The position numbers were made by a program, and so were the translations under genes. From contig NISF01000006.1 of NCBI GenBank assembly GCA_002270295.1, positions 309,679 to 373,678 on the forward strand: DNA of 64,000 bases, read 5' to 3'. The stretch is from Enterobacter sp. 10-1 (GTDB lineage Bacteria > Pseudomonadota > Gammaproteobacteria > Enterobacterales > Enterobacteriaceae). The notes beneath the pieces are model-generated. The model had not been told where the DNA came from and did no database searches. It saw only the letters and a list, made by a program, of their open reading frames with translations. The number at the start of each line of letters is the position of its first letter. The stretch's first letter is position 1. Shown piece after piece: positions 26,167 through 34,793 of the stretch.

Positions 26167-26922
26167 ATGTTTAGCATCGATTTTATCCGGGATAATTTCA
26201 CCTTTATACTAAGTGCACTACCGATCACGTTGCTGATCACCATTTTATCGTTATTTTTTTCGACGCTATTAGGCGGCGTCCTGGCCTGGGTGGTCATTCG
26301 CGATGTGCCTTACGTGAAATATCTGGTTGCGGTGTTTATCTCTTTTGGGCGCTCCATCCCCATGCTGGTGATGCTCTATTTTATTTTTTATGTCTGGCCG
26401 TGGCTTGCCAGCGGGCTTTTTGGCGGTCCGCAGGAGACGCCGTTCACCTACAAGCTCTCGCCTCTGGTAGCCGCAGTAGCTGCTTTTTCAGTGGTGTTCA
26501 GCGCGTACTTCGCAGAGACGTTTCGTTCGGCGTGGAATGCGGTGGAAAAAGGGCAACGAGAAGCTGCATGGTCGATTGGCCTGACCGGTTTTACCCAGTT
26601 TCGACGCATTATTTTGCCGCAGGCGGCGGTATCCGCTTTACCTAACTACACCAGCGTCCTGATTGACCTGATCAAGGATACGTCGCTGGTTTATACCATC
26701 ACCGTGATCGATGTGATGGCAAAGGCGAATATCGCGGCGGCACGTGGTTTTCATTATGTGGAGGCCTATTGCATCGTCATGATTATTTATATTGCGCTCT
26801 GTCTGGTCCTTACCCGGATATTGCGACATATCGAGGCGTATCTCAGTAACCGGTGGAAAAGCCATGCACGAAAAGTGGTTCCATCTCACTCATTTTGGGG
26901 AAAGAAGTATGTTCAAAAATAA
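26167..26922 (+). CDS. Polar amino-acid ABC transporter permease 2
   Basis: A 251-residue permease of the HisM/GlnP type, nine bases after permease 1. The loop AYFAETFRSAWNAVEKGQREAAWSIGL with IILPQAAVSALPNY is conserved. The C-terminal 20 residues after the last helix are unusually long and basic, and their codons overlap the start of the binding-protein gene by 14 bases, which couples translation of the two. Confidence 0.88.
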   Translation: MFSIDFIRDNFTFILSALPITLLITILSLFFSTLLGGVLAWVVIRDVPYVKYLVAVFISFGRSIPMLVMLYFIFYVWPWLASGLFGGPQETPFTYKLSPLVAAVAAFSVVFSAYFAETFRSAWNAVEKGQREAAWSIGLTGFTQFRRIILPQAAVSALPNYTSVLIDLIKDTSLVYTITVIDVMAKANIAAARGFHYVEAYCIVMIIYIALCLVLTRILRHIEAYLSNRWKSHARKVVPSHSFWGKKYVQK

Positions 26923-27754
26923 GGTGTTAATGATCGGTTCGTTGCTGTTAGCAATGCAGGTAGCGGTGGTTCAGGCGGTCGAAAAAAGCCCGAATGCAGA
27001 AACTGTTGAAGTGGTGGTGAATGCGAACGGGTTCCCGTTTAGCTTTGTGGATGATAATAACAATATTACCGGTTACGATGGTGAGTTATTAAAAGTCATT
27101 GACCAGAAGCTCGCCAACTATAAGTTCCATTTTAATGCGGTCTCTCGTGATGCGATGATCATCGGGTTATCCACCGGCGCGTATACTCTGGCGGCTGACC
27201 ATTTTTATCTGACGAAAGAGCGCGCGGCACAATACGCGTACTCTGGCCAGCCTTCGGGCATCAGCGACCTGCGTTTAATTATACGTAACAATGAAAATGA
27301 TATTCATACGCTGGGAGATCTGGCGAGCGGTAAGAAAAAACTGGTGCCGATCCATACGTCTGACGCACGCTATACCGTTATTGATAACTACAACAAAAAG
27401 CACCCAGGTCAGCAAATCAATCTGCAGCCGAACGGTGAGCAATCTGCGGCGGACATTTTCAAAGCCGTCGCCTCCGGAGAGTACGATGCGGCTATATATC
27501 CGATTGGCGCATTACTGGCGTTAAACAAAGCCCTGAATCTGAACCTGAAAGCCTCCGGGTCGGTCGGTTTGTTCCCCAACGTCTATTTATACAAAAAGAA
27601 TGCCGACCCGAAACTGATTGAGGCCATCGACCACGAGCTTGAAGCCCTTAAAAAAGACGGCACGCTGGCCGCACTGTCTCGCAAGTGGTATGACGAAGAT
27701 GTTTACGGTCTGCCGGGTGCGGAAAGCGTCAAAGTAAACACCGACTGGGAATAG
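26909..27754 (+). CDS. Periplasmic binding protein of the amino-acid ABC transporter
   Basis: A 281-residue family-3 solute-binding protein. The start at 26909 (MFKNKVLMIG) has GGGGAAAGAAG before it and opens a signal peptide of about 22 residues (VVQA). The mature part has NGFPFSFVDDNNNITGYDGELLKVIDQKL and a second-lobe YDAAIYPIGALLALNK. The arginine that grips the amino-acid carboxylate is not obvious in the usual block, which reads SGISDLRLIIRNN. The ligand may therefore be an unusual amino acid such as a thiazoline or pyrroline carboxylate; that is inferred from the downstream genes. Confidence 0.85.
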   Translation: MFKNKVLMIGSLLLAMQVAVVQAVEKSPNAETVEVVVNANGFPFSFVDDNNNITGYDGELLKVIDQKLANYKFHFNAVSRDAMIIGLSTGAYTLAADHFYLTKERAAQYAYSGQPSGISDLRLIIRNNENDIHTLGDLASGKKKLVPIHTSDARYTVIDNYNKKHPGQQINLQPNGEQSAADIFKAVASGEYDAAIYPIGALLALNKALNLNLKASGSVGLFPNVYLYKKNADPKLIEAIDHELEALKKDGTLAALSRKWYDEDVYGLPGAESVKVNTDWE

Positions 27755-27777
27755 TCGTTTAAGGGGAGTGCTGTCTG

Positions 27778-28299
27778 ATGAATACAAAACAGCCCGCTTC
27801 GGCGCACAACGCGCCGACCCTGGACGACGAGGTTACTCTTGCGCTACGGGCTATCACCGAAAAGCGCGCCGCGACGCTTGGCTATTTACTTGATGAATCC
27901 CGGCTACGCAATCAGCCCGACGATTATGCGCGCGACGCTATCCGCCGTTATGGCCGTGATATCGGGCGTTCCGTACGCGCGAAGATGCGTTGTGACAACG
28001 ATTTGCAGGAATTTGCTGCTGTGTTTACCCGTGGGCTGGAATCGCAGGTTTACGAAATGGAGACCGTATCGACCAGCCCGTCAGAGTTTATTGTGCTGTT
28101 CCATTATTGCCCTTACGTCAATTGCTGGCGTCAGCAGGGACGCGATGCCCGGCAGATTGAGACGCTGTGCGACATCTGCATGGAAGGGGATCATGCGTTA
28201 ACCGATGCATTCGAGGGCATGCAGTTAGCGGTTGAGACCGCGCTGGCGCGGGGGGATGCCGCCTGCCGGCTGCGTTTCTACCAGACTCAGGAGGCTTAA
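27778..28299 (+). CDS. ATC hydrolase family protein (L-2-amino-thiazoline-4-carboxylate hydrolase-like)
   Basis: A 173-residue protein, 23 bases after the binding-protein gene. The C-terminal part, EFIVLFHYCPYVNCWRQQGRDARQIETLCDICMEGDHAL, matches the pattern of the ATC hydrolase family, with conserved Cys residues and a C-x-x-x-EGD block. In pseudomonads that enzyme opens the thiazoline ring on the way from aminothiazoline carboxylate to cysteine. Here it lies in an importer operon. The next gene starts on the last base of this one. The family assignment is by eye; members may act on other ring substrates. Confidence 0.7.
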   Translation: MNTKQPASAHNAPTLDDEVTLALRAITEKRAATLGYLLDESRLRNQPDDYARDAIRRYGRDIGRSVRAKMRCDNDLQEFAAVFTRGLESQVYEMETVSTSPSEFIVLFHYCPYVNCWRQQGRDARQIETLCDICMEGDHALTDAFEGMQLAVETALARGDAACRLRFYQTQEA

Positions 28300-29051
28300 T
28301 GACAACACTAAAATGGGATCACGCCGTTCAGTTTGTGAACCAGCCGGACGAAGCGATTGCCGCGTTTGCCGGGCAGCAGCTCAGAGCGCTTGCCGGTGGG
28401 CGTCACCCTGGCTGGGGGACCTGGAATGCGCTCAGCTATTTCGGACTGACCTATATCGAATTTCTCGCCATCTACGATCGCGCCGAGCTAGCGTCGGCGC
28501 AGGCCGATTTTTTGCTCTCCCGTGACGCGGCGCAGCTGTTGCCGGAAAACCAGGCGCTGCATCGGGTGGCGCTGCGCACGGATGATATTGACCAGACGCA
28601 TGCCGACCTGCGCAGCAAGGGGCTGAATGTCTCCCCGATTGTCGACGGCCGGCGTAACGATCCGCAGGGTAATACCATTAGCTGGCGTATTTTCACTATC
28701 GATGGGGATTTTAACGGTCTGCCGTATCCCTTTATTTTGCAATGGGGAGAGGGCGATAGCGCGCGGCTGGCGCGGCTACATGCTCAGGGGCTCGACGGGC
28801 CACATCCCGCAGGCGAGGTAACGTTGCAGAGCGCTATTTTTGCGGTGCAAGACCCGCAGGCCGCGCGTGCGCACTGGCACGCGCTATTTGGGTTCAATGA
28901 ACTGTCGGAGGGGCTGGCAGTGGGCCAACAGCGCTTTGTTTTTCTCCAGGGGCAGGCCAACCGCTTAGTCGAACTGGTCTTTAACGTCGCTGACCCGGCG
29001 CTGAAAGGCCAACGTTTTCGCGTAGGCAACGGCGAATATCGCTTTCAATAA
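28299..29051 (+). CDS. VOC/glyoxalase-like protein
   Basis: A 250-residue protein of the glyoxalase-like (Glyoxalase_3 type) family. It opens MTTLKWDHAVQFVNQPDEAIAAFAGQ, with the typical D-H-A metal-ligand start. GGRHPGWGTWNALSYFGLTYIEFLAIYDR follows, and a second half repeats a weaker VOC module (SAIFAVQDPQAARAHWHALFGF). Such proteins use a divalent metal for isomerisation, hydrolysis or dioxygen reactions. The start overlaps the preceding stop (TAATG). Its step in the pathway is not known. Confidence 0.75.
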   Translation: MTTLKWDHAVQFVNQPDEAIAAFAGQQLRALAGGRHPGWGTWNALSYFGLTYIEFLAIYDRAELASAQADFLLSRDAAQLLPENQALHRVALRTDDIDQTHADLRSKGLNVSPIVDGRRNDPQGNTISWRIFTIDGDFNGLPYPFILQWGEGDSARLARLHAQGLDGPHPAGEVTLQSAIFAVQDPQAARAHWHALFGFNELSEGLAVGQQRFVFLQGQANRLVELVFNVADPALKGQRFRVGNGEYRFQ

Positions 29052-29064
29052 GGAGTCACTGCGC

Positions 29065-29865
29065 ATGGCAAATGTACATTTTATTGGTGCCGGACAAATG
29101 GCGGAGGCCATTATTCGAGCCTCGCTGGCGGCGGGGACGCTTCGCGCGGAAGAGATTTCGCTGGAGGATATCGATTCGGGTCGCATCGCAGCGCTCACTG
29201 AACGTTATGGCCTGGCGCAGCAGCAGCGCGAGGATGTGTTGCGCGAGGCCGCCCTGGTGGTGCTGGGGATCCGCCCACAGGACGATTTATCGAGTGTGGC
29301 AGAGCGTATTCGGCCCCATCTTTCTGCCGCAACGACGGTGATCTCCCTGATTGCCGGGGTGACGCTGCACAAACTCGAAACCGTATTGGGGACGGGAAAA
29401 ACCATTGCCCGGGTTATCCCTAATACGCTTACCGATACCGGATTTGGCTACAGCGGGGTGGTTCTGAACGCGCAGGCGCTTCCCGAACAGGTGGAGCCTT
29501 TTCTGAGCGGTTTTGGCAAGGTGCTTTACCTGCCGGAACGGCTTATTGATATCTTTACCGGCTTCGGCGTCGCCGGGCCGAACTATATTTATTACTTTAT
29601 CGAGTCGTTTACCGATGCGGGCGTGCTGGCCGGTCTGTCGCGCGCGCAGGCAGCTGAGGTGGTTCTGGAAAATCTGCAGGGGGCGATAGAGATGCTGCGC
29701 CTGAGCCAGAAACACCCGAGGCAGCTACTCGATATCAACAACTCCCCGGCGGGAGTCGGGATTCATGGGTTGTATGAGCTTAACAACAGCGATTTCGCTG
29801 CAGGCCTGCAACGCAGCGTGCTTGCGGCGGTGAAACGCACCCGTGAGTTGGGTGAGGCACAGTAA
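29065..29865 (+). CDS. Pyrroline-5-carboxylate reductase-like protein
   Basis: A 266-residue protein of the ProC family. The Rossmann motif FIGAGQMAEAII lies at the N-terminus, and the mid-section has VVLGIRPQDDLSSV and LIAGVTLHKLETVLG...ARVIPNT. The C-terminal dimer domain has FTGFGVAGPNYIYYFIESFTDAGVLAGLSRAQA and SPAGVGIHGLYEL. The last block differs from true ProC, where the sequence is TSPGGTT, so it may reduce another cyclic imine. It follows the VOC gene by 13 bases and shares its operon. A housekeeping proC would be expected elsewhere in the genome. Confidence 0.8.
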   Translation: MANVHFIGAGQMAEAIIRASLAAGTLRAEEISLEDIDSGRIAALTERYGLAQQQREDVLREAALVVLGIRPQDDLSSVAERIRPHLSAATTVISLIAGVTLHKLETVLGTGKTIARVIPNTLTDTGFGYSGVVLNAQALPEQVEPFLSGFGKVLYLPERLIDIFTGFGVAGPNYIYYFIESFTDAGVLAGLSRAQAAEVVLENLQGAIEMLRLSQKHPRQLLDINNSPAGVGIHGLYELNNSDFAAGLQRSVLAAVKRTRELGEAQ

Positions 29866-29886
29866 ACGTTATCAGGAGCGATCGCT

Positions 29887-30774
29887 ATGAAGAGAAAAAA
29901 TACACTATTCCTCGCCGGACTGCTCTGCGTGATGGGGACGTTGAGCACCTCTGCGGCCTGGTCGGTCACCCCTCAATCCCCCATAGCCTGGGGGGAACGT
30001 TGGAAAAATCTGCCGCGAACACCAGCGCCTGTCGCCGCGCTGAAACCGGCGTATGCCAGCGTAAACGGAATACAGCTCTATTACGCCACCACCGGAGAGG
30101 GAACGCCGGTGGTTTTGCTCCACGGCGGGCTGGCGAATTCCGATTACTGGGGTCAACAGGTTGCAGCGCTGGCGAAGCATCATAAGGTCATTGTGGTTGA
30201 TAGTCGGGGCCATGGACGCAGCACGCGTGACGAGCGCCCTTACAGCTACGACCTGATGAGTGATGATGTGGTTGCGCTGCTCGATCATCTGAACATTAAG
30301 AAAGCGGATATTGTCGGCTGGAGCGATGGGGGAATTATTGGTATCGATTTGGCTATTCGCCACCCGACCAGAGTGAACCGCATTTTCTCCTTTGCCCCCA
30401 ATACGAAAACCAGCGGCGTAAAACCTGATACCGAGAAAAACCCGGTCTTTGCCAGCTATATCGAACGGGCGGGCAATGAATATCGCAAGCTTTCAAAAAC
30501 TCCCGACCAGTACGATGCCTTTGTCGATCAGATAAGCCATATGTGGGCAACACAGCCCAACTGGAGCGATGACGATCTCAAGAAAATCACAACCCCGGTA
30601 CTGATTGTCGATGGCGACCATGACGAGGCCATTGTGCGGGAGCATCTGGAATATATTGCCAACACCATCCCGAATGCCGGATTGTTGATTTTACCAAACA
30701 CCAGCCACTTCGCGTTTATTCAGGCGCCGAAAGAGTTCAACGAGGCCATCCTGAGCTTTATCGATTACAGGTGA
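29887..30774 (+). CDS. Exported alpha/beta hydrolase
   Basis: A 295-residue alpha/beta-fold hydrolase with a signal peptide of about 26 residues, hence periplasmic. The oxyanion motif HGGLANSDYW, nucleophile S146 in GWSDGG, acid in VDGDHDE (about 244) and H274 in NTSHFAF form a complete triad. It lies 21 bases after the reductase-like gene, with GGAGCG before the ATG, and ends the operon as far as can be seen. It might release the imported substrate from an ester or amide outside the inner membrane; this is inference from position. Confidence 0.8.
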   Translation: MKRKNTLFLAGLLCVMGTLSTSAAWSVTPQSPIAWGERWKNLPRTPAPVAALKPAYASVNGIQLYYATTGEGTPVVLLHGGLANSDYWGQQVAALAKHHKVIVVDSRGHGRSTRDERPYSYDLMSDDVVALLDHLNIKKADIVGWSDGGIIGIDLAIRHPTRVNRIFSFAPNTKTSGVKPDTEKNPVFASYIERAGNEYRKLSKTPDQYDAFVDQISHMWATQPNWSDDDLKKITTPVLIVDGDHDEAIVREHLEYIANTIPNAGLLILPNTSHFAFIQAPKEFNEAILSFIDYR

Positions 30775-30980
30775 CGAGGCATGGAGGTGCAAAAATACGG
30801 CGCAGCAAAAGCAGACAGGTTGATAAAGAAACAGTGGAGAAGGGCGTGCGAAATTCATTCTGTTTTTTTGAATAACATCCACAAATTGTTTCGATTTTAA
30901 TCACTCTATGGTCGTCTTATCATTTATCACATCAGGTCAACATCGCCCAATACTGAACAAATGACTTAAGGAATACGACC

Positions 30981-31190
30981 ATGAAATCCATCAAAACTTT
31001 AGTTGTAGTTTCTGCTTTTTCCATGATGTCTTTCGGCGCTTTTGCCCAGAGCGTGACCGCCACGGCATCAACGATTGACAGCGCTGAAGCACAGATCGCC
31101 GCACAGGCAAAACAGAGCGGTACGTCGTACAAAATTACCGAGGCCAGCTTCAATAACGGCGTTCATATGACGGCGGAACTGACCAAATAA
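30981..31190 (+). CDS. DUF1471 (BhsA/McbA-like) small periplasmic protein
   Basis: A 69-residue protein with a signal peptide (MKSIKTLVVVSAFSMMSFGAFA) and a short mature domain with SAEAQIAAQAKQSGTSYKITEASFNNGVHMTAELTK. This is the usual form of the DUF1471 family, stress- and biofilm-related small proteins abundant in enterobacteria. AAGGAA precedes the ATG, and a strong terminator follows at 31254. It marks the last core-like gene before the accessory island. Confidence 0.85.
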   Translation: MKSIKTLVVVSAFSMMSFGAFAQSVTATASTIDSAEAQIAAQAKQSGTSYKITEASFNNGVHMTAELTK

Positions 31191-31253
31191 TCGAGGGAAC
31201 TACCGGACTGGTCGCCGTAAGAGTAAGACCGCAGGCGTTGTTCTTAATCTTAT

Positions 31254-31278
31254 TAAAGCCCCTGAAGGGGCTTTTTTT
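31254..31278 (+). terminator. Intrinsic terminator after the DUF1471 gene
   Basis: AAAGCCCC-tgaa-GGGGCTTTTTTT: a GC-rich stem with a tetraloop and seven Ts. It is a textbook rho-independent terminator on the plus strand. Confidence 0.9.
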
Positions 31279-31282
31279 GTCC

Positions 31283-31665
31283 TCAGAGCCCGGTTTTTAT
31301 CATGAGACGTCTGAGCGTTTCCTTACCAATGACAATGCCGTGATTTTCAGCCAGCTTTTCTCGCGCCAGTGTGGGGCCAAAATCTGAGTAACGTTCCAGA
31401 ATGATACTCAGCGCCAGTTAGGTCAGTGATTCGGGCAACAGGCGATTGAGCGATTACCAGCGCGGCCGCGACTTTGGTTATTCATTCCAGGCGGCCCGCA
31501 TTGATGGTAGCGTTGCAGCAGCCGGTTGCAATGGCGCGGCGTGATACCGGAGCATTTTCGCTGCCTGACCAGGACGTGAGCTGCGATTGATAACATCGTG
31601 AAGTGAAGGATTTTGAGGCAGTTGATTTCTTTCACGGAGAAAACCTCGGCATCAGGTATAGCCAT
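31283..31665 (-). pseudogene. ISNCY-type transposase remnant
   Basis: The minus strand first encodes MAIPDAEVFSVKEIN and TPRHCNRLLQRYHQCGPPG, the N-terminal helix-turn-helix of ISNCY-like transposases. Then, in another frame, it encodes LSIILERYSDFGPTLAREKL and KETLRRLMIKTGL, the start of the catalytic part, before a stop codon. At least one frameshift and a large 3' deletion are present, and it cannot make an enzyme. It lies right against the terminator of the core gene and marks the left edge of the island. Confidence 0.7.
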
Positions 31666-31791
31666 AGAAAATGCCTCATCAGGAAAAGTGAGTCGTTGAC
31701 CAGACATACAGGTTTGAAAACTATAGCCAGGTATTCCTATATAGATATAGAGAAAGAGAGTTACGCCAGTTAGCCGCAAACAGACTTAGCA

Positions 31792-33375
31792 TTGAGCCCC
31801 TACAACTTAGGTGCGCATAATGTATATTATGTTAAATTTCCTACGAAGTTCCTTTACTTCACCATTCACATCCACACACAGATAAATCAATACGTTGTGA
31901 TTTCTGACTTCTCTCCCGTTTCTTTCGTTATGTTCATAGTACATTCTCTTCATATCCATGTTAATCATAAGGTCAAAGCTGTGTATTCACTAAATCAGTT
32001 GGTTATCTCGGGTTACAAACGGCAATGGATCCTGATGGACATGGAAAGCTGTCTGCCATTGTTGTATCCCCTCAGATACCACATTGACCATCTGGCTCAC
32101 CGCTCCTTGTCCACACAGTCAGCTTCGCTTCAGTCTGTGAAGTTTTTTTACGAATTCTGGAAGCAAAAGTATGGCGTCACGTTTTGCTATAGCTTCTTTT
32201 CATCTAACCACAATCCAGACATTGCTGTCGGGGAAATGCCATCATTTTTGCTGTACCTTGAAAATGGTCGGGGCGTCCAGTCAAATGTTTTGTCATTATC
32301 ACGAGTCCCAGGATCCAGTTGCTCAACTCAAGCAGCCAGAGTTCGTGCAGTGATTCATTTTATTTCTTTTTTGATTAGCACTTACATATCACCCGCGTAC
32401 CGGGATGACTCTCCCAAAGCGTTATCACTTTTGGCTTCACGATTACACACCCGTTTGCGGCTTTGCCGGGACAATTATCGAACGCTGACACCAAACAAAT
32501 CTTCGCTACGCAGTTACAACAGCCTGGGATTTCAGAGTTTGTCTGGCCCAATGGTGGTCAGCCTGTATGGGATTATAGCCCCCTCTTCTACCCAAAAACA
32601 CAACCCGCTAAACCCCTTCTCTTCCGGGCATCTTCAGTTCCGCAATTTTTTGATTATTCGACTGTTATTAAATTATGGTTTACGAATAGGTGAGTTATTG
32701 TTGTTAGAGTGCAGTTCTATTAAACCAAATATAAAAGGTGATAAGTTTAGTTTGATCGTGACAACTGTCGAAGAGGGATTCGATCCTAGAAAAAATGCGC
32801 CAGCTCTCAAAAATTCATGGGCAAATCGTGTGCTGGAACTCGATAAGCAGGATTATATTTTTCTGAGCATCTATGTAGGAAAAATCCGACCAAAAACTGT
32901 TAAGCATGATTTCATCTTTATATCGAGTCAGCGGTCAGGCAAACCATTGTCATACACATCTGTTCATTCTATTTTTTTGAAAGTTGATAAGGTCTTTACT
33001 GACAAGTACCCTGAGTACAAATCGCCCTTGTACTATGACTCGTTGCAACGATTGACACCACACACAACCCGACATACCTGGGCCTTTTTGACATTACAAA
33101 AGATATGGCATTCAAAATACTTGAGAAATCAGTTAAACAGAAAACACTTTATTGCTGGCGCACCTTCTCTCTCAGGGTTAATGGAAGAAGCTAAAGATGA
33201 GCTACGACTGATGGGAGGGTGGAGTCCGACAAGTCAAATGCCTGATCTATATGCAAAACGTTTTCTTTCTGAGCAGGCTAATTCAGCCAATATACAACGT
33301 ATTACTCAAGACAATGCTGCTCTGGATGATACGTTAAATACCATAATAGATGAATATAATGATGACTTCATTTGA
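31792..33375 (+). CDS. Tyrosine recombinase / integrase of the island
   Basis: A site-specific recombinase of up to 527 residues with all catalytic residues: R298 (NYGLRIGELL), H424 and R427 (TPHTTRHTW), W477 (MGGWSP) and Y487 (DLYAKRF). The start is uncertain. The frame opens with TTG at 31792, and similarity to the relic copy at 43884 reaches residues 30-40, ahead of the first in-frame ATG at 31930, so an upstream non-ATG start is favoured. The next integrase gene overlaps its end, an arrangement like paired or trio recombinases of Tn554-like elements. It probably moved the island. Confidence 0.8.
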   Translation: MSPYNLGAHNVYYVKFPTKFLYFTIHIHTQINQYVVISDFSPVSFVMFIVHSLHIHVNHKVKAVYSLNQLVISGYKRQWILMDMESCLPLLYPLRYHIDHLAHRSLSTQSASLQSVKFFYEFWKQKYGVTFCYSFFSSNHNPDIAVGEMPSFLLYLENGRGVQSNVLSLSRVPGSSCSTQAARVRAVIHFISFLISTYISPAYRDDSPKALSLLASRLHTRLRLCRDNYRTLTPNKSSLRSYNSLGFQSLSGPMVVSLYGIIAPSSTQKHNPLNPFSSGHLQFRNFLIIRLLLNYGLRIGELLLLECSSIKPNIKGDKFSLIVTTVEEGFDPRKNAPALKNSWANRVLELDKQDYIFLSIYVGKIRPKTVKHDFIFISSQRSGKPLSYTSVHSIFLKVDKVFTDKYPEYKSPLYYDSLQRLTPHTTRHTWAFLTLQKIWHSKYLRNQLNRKHFIAGAPSLSGLMEEAKDELRLMGGWSPTSQMPDLYAKRFLSEQANSANIQRITQDNAALDDTLNTIIDEYNDDFI

Positions 33376-34093
33376 AAATGCGCTAAAGTCTGATGAAGAG
33401 ATTTTAACTTATCCTCCCGATTTGGCTCAATCTATCCTTGCTCTTGATATTCCTGAGCGAATTTATCTGAAAACAGCAATGGAGTTTGATGATAGATACA
33501 TAATTAATAAAGAAAATAAATGGGCTTTCGATTATGCAGGTAGCCGTCGGTATCTTGTTTTCAATCAAGACGATATTACAAATAAATTAAATAAATACAT
33601 CTGTTTCAAATATGCTTCGACGAGGTTTCCAACACTTCTTCCATTGCTCCTGCTTGACTGGAAACATGCGATTGATTACTGCAAAAAGAATTGCATATTT
33701 TCATTTTCTATACTTCGTAGTTACCTGGAAAGCGACAGTGTCAACAGAAGAGCTTTTTATTCCGTTATGTTTGGACTTAAAATTCTTTGTGCTGAAGAAT
33801 TTCCGGGTTTCAACCTCGAAGAATACGAAGATCTTGAGTTAATCCCTCGACCGTATCTCGATCATTGGGGAGTTTATCAGGAAATCGATAATGTTCTTGA
33901 TCCTCTTGAAAAAAACATGATCAGCAATGGACTGTTTGAAATGGCTTCGTTGTTACGCCATGGCAAAAGTTTCGGTCAAAGCGAAGTGCGAAACGCAGCT
34001 ATCCTTGGCCTGGCTTATGTAACAGGAGCGCGCCCTGTACAGCTCGCCAGGCTGGCTGTCAAAGATGTTCGTATCAATCGTGAAAGCAGTTAA
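33359..34093 (+). pseudogene. Second tyrosine recombinase, truncated
   Basis: Overlaps the first recombinase gene and begins MTSFENALKSDEE or nearby (ATG 33359, or the in-frame ATG nine bases earlier). Its roughly 245 residues cover the N-terminal core-binding part and reach the first catalytic arginine block (YVTGARPVQLARLAVKDV), then stop. The H-x-x-R and Tyr boxes are missing, so it is catalytically dead unless it acts as a DNA-binding partner. The following 80 bases keep a short open stretch (EHFLAPHLITELHDQKK) with no recognisable origin, consistent with an internal deletion. Confidence 0.7.
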
Positions 34094-34185
34094 AATTAAT
34101 ACAGTCATCCCGGTAGAACATTTTCTGGCTCCACATCTGATTACGGAGTTACACGACCAGAAAAAGAATCAATGAGCTAAGATAA

Positions 34186-34380
34186 TTAAGAGTAGACACC
34201 ATGTTCTATACGCAAAATGAGCGTGGCAACCATCAACGCCCCCTCTTCTGAATCCATTATCTCTGATGGAGGCTTCCACTGTAATGCCCTGTTTGGTTCG
34301 TTAAACCAGTTTAACGCTGCACTTTCATTGCCTTCAAAAAGTTCAGTAGCCTTTTGTATAACATCATTTTTTGTCAGCAT
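34186..34380 (-). CDS. Short DUF2384 (MbcA/ParS-type) antitoxin-like protein
   Basis: A 64-residue protein whose core, ATELFEGNESAALNWFNEPNRALQWKPPSEIMDSEEGALMVATLILRIEHGVYS, is the toxin-binding DUF2384 domain of Xre/MbcA/ParS antitoxins, without the usual N-terminal DNA-binding domain. It overlaps the 3' end of the XRE gene by 17 bases. The DNA-binding and DUF2384 parts thus look split over two genes, and no RES-type toxin is seen nearby. It may be a relic or a regulator partner. Confidence 0.6.
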   Translation of the reverse strand: MLTKNDVIQKATELFEGNESAALNWFNEPNRALQWKPPSEIMDSEEGALMVATLILRIEHGVYS

Positions 34381-34696
34381 GTTTTAAACCTGAAGACATT
34401 TTGAGTGCTTCGATAAGGTTACTTCGCTCTTCCTCTGTCATCCGGGATATGAGTAATGCAAGTTCTGCTGTTGTCTGATCATCACAAAAAAAGTAGTTCA
34501 ACGGCACGTTTAACTCTGCCGCCATCCGTCGAAGTGTATCAATATCGGGGACATGGCGTCCTTTCTCATAATGATTCATACGACTGCTAGCCGATGCGGG
34601 ATCAAAGCCAACAAGGAGACCCAGAGAGCGCTGTGATAATCCCGCCCTGCATCTCGCTTCCTTAAGTCGTTCTGGTATCGGATTTTTTTCAGACAC
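34364..34696 (-). CDS. XRE-family helix-turn-helix regulator
   Basis: A 110-residue phage-repressor-like protein. The HTH lies at residues 8-62 (RLKEARCRAGLSQRSLGLLVGFDPASASSRMNHYEKGRHVPDIDTLRRMAAEL). It ends with a short acidic/helical tail (TEEERSNLIEALKMSSGLKH). It is divergent from the gene at 34794, and two identical-pattern palindromes lie between them, so it most likely represses both promoters. Confidence 0.82.
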   Translation of the reverse strand: MSEKNPIPERLKEARCRAGLSQRSLGLLVGFDPASASSRMNHYEKGRHVPDIDTLRRMAAELNVPLNYFFCDDQTTAELALLISRMTEEERSNLIEALKMSSGLKHADKK

Positions 34697-34722
34697 TGAT
34701 TCATCTTCATTTGCCTCGGGTG

Positions 34723-34771
34723 CTTAGATTGTCTAAGTATCTGCCATTGTTGTATACTTAGCAATCCTAAG
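34723..34771. promoter_or_regulatory. Duplicated operator CTTAG-N5-CTAAG
   Basis: Two 15-base palindromes, CTTAGATTGTCTAAG (34723-34737) and CTTAGCAATCCTAAG (34757-34771), have centres 34 bases apart in the divergent promoter region. They are probable binding sites of the XRE regulator. The 3-turn spacing suggests cooperative binding. Confidence 0.6.
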
Positions 34772-34793
34772 TTAACAGCCTTGTTTTAGTCAT

